Under the pieces are notes generated by a model, which was given only the letters and a program-made list of their open reading frames with translations, made no database searches and was not told the origin of the DNA. The position numbers and the translations under genes are program-made. Below, in pieces: positions 57,101 through 64,000 of a stretch of DNA of 64,000 nt. The stretch comes from Stenogyne calaminthoides (Eukaryota > Streptophyta > Magnoliopsida > Lamiales > Lamiaceae). The stretch is taken from the NCBI GenBank assembly GCA_037126765.1, contig JBBCBC010000012.1, positions 7,068,001 to 7,132,000 on the forward strand. Reading direction: 5' to 3'. The stretch's first letter is position 1, and each line of letters starts with the position of its first letter.

Positions 57101-57867
57101 CAACTACCCATGAATCCTTCTATAAATGAGCGTGAGTTTGTTGATGTTGGCGTCTACAAACCAAAGGATGTTGCACATAGGGTTTTCGACCGCGTACATC
57201 ACCGATTGGATGAATCTACCATGATGTGAGCAAGACTTGGGGACCGGTTGAGATGCTTAATAATCGCAGTGGGAAAAAAGGCCAAGGCAGGTAAAAAGAG
57301 ACATGTTATGATCTATTATCTTTGTTTTATTTAAAAAATACATTAACACCCCCATTCATATTGTGCAGCCAAGTAGTTTGGAGAGGTGTGCAACCGTTGT
57401 TCGAGTCACGGCCAGGGACATAATCGACTACTACACCATGAGCCTTTAAAGTGAAAGGTTTGATTTTGTGCATTGAACTAGAATTTAAATTTAAATTCCC
57501 CACCACACTTGAATAAAAACATATCAAACTTTTAAATTAAATTGTGCACAATCTATTTTTTAGGTAATTGATGCTTGGGTGGATATGATGAAGAATGAAC
57601 ATCACGAGGAACTAATGGTGCAACCTTCACAACAATTTTCCTTTGCATCATGTTGGAGTGCGGAAAAAAACGCAAAAATTATATAACACTGTAATTTTAT
57701 GAAGCTGATTATCTGATTCTTGCTTCATATACTTATATCATTTTTTATTATATCTATACACTTGTAGGACTGATGTAGAAAATAACCGAGTGAAAATAGT
57801 TCACTAAAAAGCGCCTAATAGATGTGATTTGGAGCATTCATTGAACCATGATGTTTTGTTGTTCCGT
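54131..57867 (+). pseudogene. Unidentified broken coding remnant
   Basis: Between the hairpin and the Gypsy LTR lie many short plus-strand coding-like pieces without a continuous frame. At about 55,050-55,320 one reads SNEWLKFTKAHIREIDRTP and, after a shift, GGKEVAITNRDVALVLEIGG. At 55,552 another reads MPFDDYVEKMDEM. At about 57,560-57,660 a piece reads VIDAWVDMMKNEHHEEL. These resemble the N-terminal part and the Ulp1/C48-protease-like end of plant proteins often carried by transposons, but this is a weak resemblance. Frames break every 60-200 bases. Introns with GT-AG ends cannot be fixed with confidence. Confidence 0.35.
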
Positions 57868-58530
57868 TGTTGTTAACAAAGAAATTTGAGGAGAAAGGAA
57901 GCTCGGGGTTATTGTAGCATGGATAAACCCGCCTTCCACTGAGCACGCGAAGGATCATAAACAATCCAACAAAAGGCATGAAGCAACCTCGGCAAGGGGA
58001 CTAAGGGATCAGCCCGCGTAATTCCCTAAGACCAAACCTTCAAGTCGGAAAATTCGTATCCCGGGTTCGGTCGGCGATTCGGAAATCGCGATGTGATTTC
58101 CGCTATATCCTCAAGTCGGGAGCGACTGCACCGGCCATAACTATATAGTTCACGTGGTCGATAGCGACCGACACGCGCCACTAATCCGCCCTCCACGATT
58201 GGCGCAAGCTGAGATGGAAGATTTACCGGTCAAGGCGAGATTAATGGTTCGATATTATAGCCCTTTCATAGGCATTATTCCTTATGTAAATTCCCCCAAA
58301 ATTGGGAGTCATAATATAAATAGGCCACATTACCTCATGAATAACAGTCGAACAACTTATACTTCTAGGCATATACATCATCTCTCCTTGGCGGATGCCC
58401 CGGACGTAATCGATTCCAAAAACGAGGCAACGGTCACCAACTTCTTTGTCTCTTTCCTGTTTTAGGTGCCTTTAGCATCTCGCATTTCCAATAATTATTG
58501 TTTAACCGGTAGATAAAACCAGTTACAACA
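57868..58530 (+). repeat. 5' LTR of the Gypsy element
   Basis: 663 bases. The ends TGTTGTTAAC and GTTACAACA are near-perfect inverted ends of TG...CA type, directly followed by a primer site. The left end rests on this inverted match alone because the 3' LTR is outside the window. Confidence 0.65.
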
Positions 58531-58532
58531 AT

Positions 58533-58550
58533 TGGCGCCCGTCTGTGGGA
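58533..58550 (+). other. Primer binding site of the Gypsy element
   Basis: TGGCGCCCGTCTGTGGGA lies two bases after the LTR end. Sites of the form TGGCGCCGTCTGTGGGA are widespread in plant Gypsy elements; this copy has one extra C. I do not assign the tRNA. Confidence 0.75.
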
Positions 58551-58618
58551 ATACATTTCTTGAAAATTTCCAACAATTAGAAGGAGACCTCACCTTCCAA
58601 ACACTAAGAAAAAACAAA

Positions 58619-60420
58619 ATGGCAACCAACGACGGGAAAAGAATCGGGAATAAAACCGACGTTAGTGATGGCGTCGAGGTTTCATTGAGTTCTCAACCCA
58701 CTCATCAGGCGTAGATGGGTTCCCTCGGCCCAGTGGAATCTTGTCGGACACCGGAGGATGCCAGCGAGGATGGCCGTCCTCAACAAAAACGTCTCAATTT
58801 GGCGTTGAGGAAGAACAACTGACGAAAAAAACAACCCGTGGCCGGAACCTCCAAAGTAAACGTGTTATGATGGAAAAAGGGCAGTCCGCGAGCCAATGGC
58901 GTCTAACGACTAAACATGCCATCGTTGGAACCACAAGACCTGGATAGACCGGTGGGTTTGAATAGTGCATTCACCCACCTCGGAAGCGGCGGCGGAAGGC
59001 CCTCATGAGGGGAAGGGCGAGGCTCACTCTCAACCGCCATGATGAACATGTGGAAAGAGATCTTTCCATGGCCTGGACATATGCACCACGGAGGATCACG
59101 AGACATTGGCATACCACCATGGTCGCGCGAGGCGGGGCCAATAACCAGCGTGGCCTTTCGGTCATGGCATTGGCTAGGACCCAGTCAAATTGTTGGAAAA
59201 GGTGGGTAACGAGGATGGACCGTCACGGGTCCTAACACTGACCTTGTCATCCCAGGTTAGCCCTTGGGACTATGATCACTCATCGGCACCTGCGAAAAAT
59301 CGGCTTATAAGCGGCTCTAGAGTCGCTTCTGGCAGGAATCTGAGACCCCGGAGTCCATATGGCGGTCTGATCGTATATGGCCTCAATGGGGGCATCGAAT
59401 GCCATGAAGTGTAGACTTTTCTCCTCGACGCCGACGACCAAGCCCACATGTGGTACACTTCCTTGCCATCTCTCTCCATTGATACTTTCTTGCAAGCTGG
59501 CTCGATTATTCTTGGGCGCCTTTATCACGGTGATGGCGCCCAACCCACTTTTGTGACAAAAGGCTCATGAACATCGTCGTCGAGATGGAGTCGGATCGAT
59601 CCTATCTTTGAGAGGATCGATAGACTTATCGTGAAAGCGACCCCATTGGGGACGAGGCCAAAATTTCTTTGAGTGATATCTAGCCTCGAAAGAACAAGAT
59701 ATGGCGGCGCGCGACCCCGACTACGGACCAGCTCTGTAGATTTCGGGAAAAACGGCGTGACTTCGTCCGTACCATGGAATTCTTTGGAACCCGGCTCTCG
59801 GAGACAAAGGAAGTTCGCGGAGCCCAAGAAAGGTTCGAAAACGGGGGTCATTACAAGACACCGGGCAACTTCAAACCATTGAGAGTCCATTAAAATTGGT
59901 GATGGAGAGCTCAGGTATGACACAAGTAGCGTTTATACCCGAGATCGGGGCCGAAGACATGTTGCGAAGCTTTTACCCATGAAAGATAAAAACGGCAAAA
60001 CCGAACAAGTATTGCCACTATCATGACCGAGAGGACACTACACGCCCGGTACCGAGATCTGTTGAAGCGGTTAATGGAAGCTTTATGAAGATGGCGGTGA
60101 ATGAGTTTTATCAAGAATCGCCCAGGCGGAACAATCGAGAGACAAGGTCAGCGGACATGACCGCCAACACGGACGGGAGATCGGGTGCAAAGAGAGCGTG
60201 ATAGGGGCCGCCTGGGCCGCTACTGTGCCACTAATACCAAAGACGCGAGATCGCGTCATCCACACCCATCTCACCCTTGCCCACGATAAAGGCTGTACTC
60301 CGACCTCCTCGTCAAAGCGTCACCTAAAGGTGGAATTCAGAACAATGGAGAATGCTCAAAAAGAATGTTACGCCCATCTTGGTCAGGACCTAAAAAAAAC
60401 CATAAAAAATTGAGTTGGGG
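58619..60420 (+). pseudogene. Gypsy gag, broken
   Basis: ATG at 58,619 opens a frame beginning MATNDGKRIGNK, which stops at 58,714. Later pieces follow in shifting frames. At about 59,975-60,115 one reads KDKNGKPNKYCHYH..., the zinc-knuckle-like end typical of Tat-type Gag. Several stops lie between. Confidence 0.7.
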
Positions 60421-63400
60421 AAATAGACAAAGCTGGAGTCGTGTGCAGAAACATAGACCCATTGGTCATAAAGAAATTTAATATCATGGGAGCAGAATGA
60501 TGCGGATCTTTGGTCGTGAGGGGACCTTTCCAACATATCTGTTTAAAAGAACCTAGACCAACTCGGGGATTCTGAAGCATACATCACCCCATGCGACCAT
60601 ACGGTGAAGGGCTTTGGAAATCTGACGGTCAAACCTCTCTGGGCATGATCCGCATGCGTGGGCTCATATCCACCTTATGGATGAGAAGGTCGATAACAAC
60701 TAGGCTCCTAGATTTTCTTATGTCGACCTCCGAGCACCTATAACGGCTTCCTCGGGTGGCCGTTTGAGCCGCAATTGAAAATTGCGTCCTCCACCTATTA
60801 TTTTTGTGTAAAGTTCCCCGCCAAGGGTGGTGGTTGCTTTTAACCGCTAAAAGTGACCAAGTGGATGTAAGAGGTTGTTTGCTTTATTCTTACGCCTTAT
60901 TCAAATTAATACGCCGTTTAGTCGTCACATAATGACCTTTGGATCACAAAATGCATGATAACATCTTTGTATCTTTTGAAAAAAAAAAGTAAGAAAGAGG
61001 AAGCATAGCCCGAGTTTGATCCAAATCCATTCGAGCCGAAGATTTTATACTCGAGGCCGAGATAGATGATCCGACTGAGGGACCCGAGCGGTACGGGGAG
61101 AACTTCGAAAAAGGTCGAGTGGACCCGGCCCGGCCGGTTTCAGAATCATCATTGGATCCAAGATCCCCGGCGACGAAAATTGAAGTCGTCGATTTATCAG
61201 AATAACCTGGGCGTTTTAAAACAGGTCACACAAGGATATGGTTGGGATCTATCACGAGATGCATAAGTCACCGATTACACATTGACCCGACCCGAAAACC
61301 GGTTATTTCGAAAAAAAGGAAGTTTGGTCGAGAAAAATATCGACCCTCGTTGAAGAGGTGAAAAGTTTGCTTGATAATGACCTGATCATGCGGCCCCAAA
61401 TGAGTCCTTGTAAAAATCAAATGGGACTTGGCGACTTTGCATCGATTTCCCGAGATCTTAGCGAGGGGCATGCCCAAAGGTTTCTTCGATCGCCGATATA
61501 TCGACCATAATCGACAATATAGCGGGCGTGAGATGATGTCTTTCATGGGCGCATTTTAAAGATACCATCGGATAGCTATGCACGGCGACGGTGACATACT
61601 TCATTTTTAGCGAAAAGAACATGTCTTTGTTGGAAGAATGCCTTTTGATGCGAAGAACATCGGGGAAGCGATATCAAAACCGTATCGATCATATATTTGT
61701 TGAGCAAATAGGCAAGTCGATTGGAGGTGTGCGTTGGCGACATTGTCGTGAAGAGTCTAAAAAAGGAAGATCATTTGGCTCATCTGGCGCCAAGACTTTT
61801 AGGATACTCGGGAAGTTCAATATGAAACTTCAACCCAAAAAGTCTTGCCATTGGAACGAGGAAGTTCTGGGGCACTTGGTCAGCAAAGCGGGGATTGAAG
61901 CAAACCCAACCAAGGTGAAGGCTATCTTGGATATGGGGCCCCCAAAACCAAAAAAGGCGTTAAAAAAAGCGACGGGGTGCTGACCTCTCGAGCAATTCAT
62001 CTCGAATGGGGATAAATGCAAGCCATGTTTGACACCATCGAGAAAAAGAAGGCGAGGTTCGAATGGACATCCGAGAGTGCGGATGCTCTTGACGGGATCA
62101 AAAGCATATTTGGCCGGCGTCGACATTTTAGCCAAACCGGTCCTGGCGAAACTGTTTCTATATACTTGGCGACCTCGGAAACATGCTGGCCCAGCGATGC
62201 TTATGCGAATTGGAGGGTTAAACCCATCTGCCCATTTACTTTGTCGGTCGGGCCGTAAACCGAAAGCGGCGATACCCTCTTAGAAAATTAACCTATGCTC
62301 TCTATTATGAGTGTGAGAAGCAGAGACCTTACTTTCCGATCACCAAGTGGAGGTCCTCAACCCATACCCCGCCATACATGCTCCATCGACCCGATACATT
62401 GGGCGATGCCTCAAGTGGGCCATCGAGGTTGGACGGTATGGGGTAACACTCTGGCGCCGTGGCTTCTGCAAAAAAAGCTCGAGCCTTGGCGACTTCATCG
62501 TTGAATTAACCCCTCGGGGAGCGGCTTCGACCGGCCCCACCATAGAGTTATGCGTGAAGCGGCAACCAGCAACTCGTCGGGCGGGGAATTGTGATGTCGG
62601 TCGGATGGGATTTCTTTTTTGAGAATGCCATCACTTTTACGATTCCACCTTGCCAACAACGAGGCCGAATATGAAACGGCGATCAACGGTTTAGAAATGT
62701 CGGCCGCAATGGGCATCAAGAGATTTCAAGTACACCTGCAGACTCTAGCTCGTAGCATGCCGGATATCGGGGGGATATAGGCGGAGACGCAGTGGATGTT
62801 GGCTACCAAGAGGTCGTCAAAGCACTTTGCACGAAATTTGAACAAATCTACATCAAAAGCTAGTACCAAGGATCTCGAACTCGAGCGAATGCATTAGTAC
62901 GACTAGCGACCGGAGGGACCCGGGAGATGAGGGATGTCACCATCACAAAACTCTCCCACCCTCATTTGCTAACACAAACCTTCATTTGCCCTAGAACACC
63001 CTCGGAGTTTAAAATTTGGATGACCCCATAATCCACTACTTGATGGTAGGGAATTACCAATCGGCGAAATCGAACCAAGCGATTGCAACTAAGGGCAACA
63101 AAGGTACGCATTGGTTGGTAACGAACTATAAGCGAGGCTTGACGCCTACTTTCTCGATGTGTTACCGAACAAGGGTAGGCTATCTGCCAGATATTCACGA
63201 TGGGGTATCTGGAAACCACTGTTGAAGGCGATCGCTCGCTTCGTAAGGCAACCGAGGCAGAATATTGTTAGCGACTTTAAAGGCGATGCCATGGTTTCGC
63301 GCGAAATGCCACAAATGTTAAATACGCGCACCATCAATCAAAATTAGCATCGCGAGAACTCACCAAGCATCCTCGGTCCTTGGCCTTTGCAAAGTGAGGA

Positions 63401-64000
63401 TAGATATCATCGGGCCATTACCATGACCGAGGTCGATCAAAATGCGCCCAATCATGATAGATTACTTCACAAAATGGGCCAAAGTGAGGCTTTTGGCGAC
63501 CATAGATCGAGATCCGTCATCAAATTCATATGGCGAAACATCATCACGTAGATTCGACCTCTGTAAGCAATTATATCCAATAATGGGAAGCGATTTGATG
63601 GTCATAAGATCGATAGTTTCTTTAGAAAATAAAAAAATCACCAAGCTTTTCTCTACCCTTATCACCCTCGGTCAAGCGGTCAAGTCGAAGTTGTGAACAA
63701 GAATCATCAAGCACCTCTGAAAACCCGGCGAGATTGAAGGAGGAAAAGGGAAGTGGGCGATGAGTTACGGATGTCTTGTGGTCATCTGAGCGACCTGCAA
63801 AATCGGCCGGAGGGCCCTTATTCGATGTCATTTTGGCTCGAGCGGTCATACCCATGGTCGAATTCAAACTCTCGAACCTCGCGGTCGCGACCGGTTTAAT
63901 GATGAGGCCTTGGCGAAACTGGAACTTGCTCGAAGAAGCGATTAGAGCAGATATCCAAAATCACGAGATACAAACAACGGTCAGAAAAATACTACAACTC
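60421..64000 (+). pseudogene. Gypsy pol (protease, RT, RNase H, integrase), broken and incomplete
   Basis: Protease-like sequence lies at about 60,430-60,760 and RT at about 61,330-61,990, where the stretch LGHLVSKAGIEANPTKVKAI is legible (61,874-61,933). RNase H lies at about 62,030-62,520, and a second RNase H-like region (RLANNEAEYETAINGLEMS in part) at about 62,640-62,700. Integrase begins near 63,120, with DYFTKWAKVR at 63,463. No open piece exceeds about 130 codons. The sequence continues past the window end. Confidence 0.8.

Larger units (their letters stand above)
57868..64000 (+). mobile_element. Ty3/Gypsy LTR retrotransposon, Tat-like, runs off the window
   Basis: The 5' LTR, primer site, gag and pol up to integrase are present in order; the 3' end lies beyond 64,000. 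An extra RNase H-like region after the usual one (about 62,530-62,760) fits the Tat lineage of plant Gypsy elements, which carry two RNase H domains. The coding sequence is broken by many small indels. Confidence 0.85.

Overview
The window is nuclear DNA from a flowering plant, most likely a eudicot. The evidence is three intron-containing genes typical of plants (ARC6, RACK1 and PEX3), plant-type telomere-like repeats, and a dense layer of plant transposons. I cannot name the species from sequence alone.

Layout. (1) 1-6,180 is a nested mosaic: two Copia LTR fragments, two CACTA-type ends each joined to an antisense copy of part of ARC6, a broken Mutator-like transposase gene, and degenerate telomere-like repeats split by a retroposon-like insert. 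(2) 6,182-10,806 is ARC6, six exons, 779 residues, apparently intact; it is a chloroplast-division protein. (3) 10,807-21,290 is a gene-free mosaic: two hAT-type units, two adjoining TIR elements, a truncated Copia LTR unit, a foldback MITE, a SINE-like unit and a Helitron that appears to carry captured exons. (4) 21,463-23,377 is RACK1, two exons, 329 residues, with a telo-box and a site-II-like motif upstream. (5) 25,926-31,915 is a nearly full-length but broken L1-type LINE on the minus strand with target-site duplications. (6) 32,643-38,575 is PEX3, seven coding exons, 369 residues, with a proposed 5-nt first coding exon. Its introns hold an hAT element with an 8-bp TSD, a long-TIR element with a Stowaway nested inside, and two copies of a small MITE family. 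(7) 41,289-50,283 is a complete Copia-type LTR retrotransposon with TSD TATGA, LTRs of about 1.8 kb and broken coding sequence. (8) 51,133-64,000 holds a probable solo LTR, a hairpin-forming inverted repeat, an unidentified broken coding remnant and a Ty3/Gypsy (Tat-like) element that runs off the end.

The three host genes belong to unrelated housekeeping pathways: plastid division, the ribosome scaffold, and peroxisome biogenesis. I see no operon-like or pathway clustering. Two points link mobile DNA to the genes. First, an inverted copy of ARC6 exon 2 plus intron lies 1.7-2.3 kb upstream of ARC6, so a transcript through both could fold into dsRNA. Second, one 274-bp MITE family sits just upstream of both ARC6 and PEX3.

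From about 41 kb onward the sequence has many 1-2 bp indels, few CAG/CTG trinucleotides and many CG dinucleotides. This looks more like a consensus-calling artefact in methylated repeats than like natural decay, so broken frames there should be read with caution. I found no convincing new multi-gene system. The strongest leads are the ARC6 inverted copy, the Helitron with exon-like content, and the base-composition anomaly.
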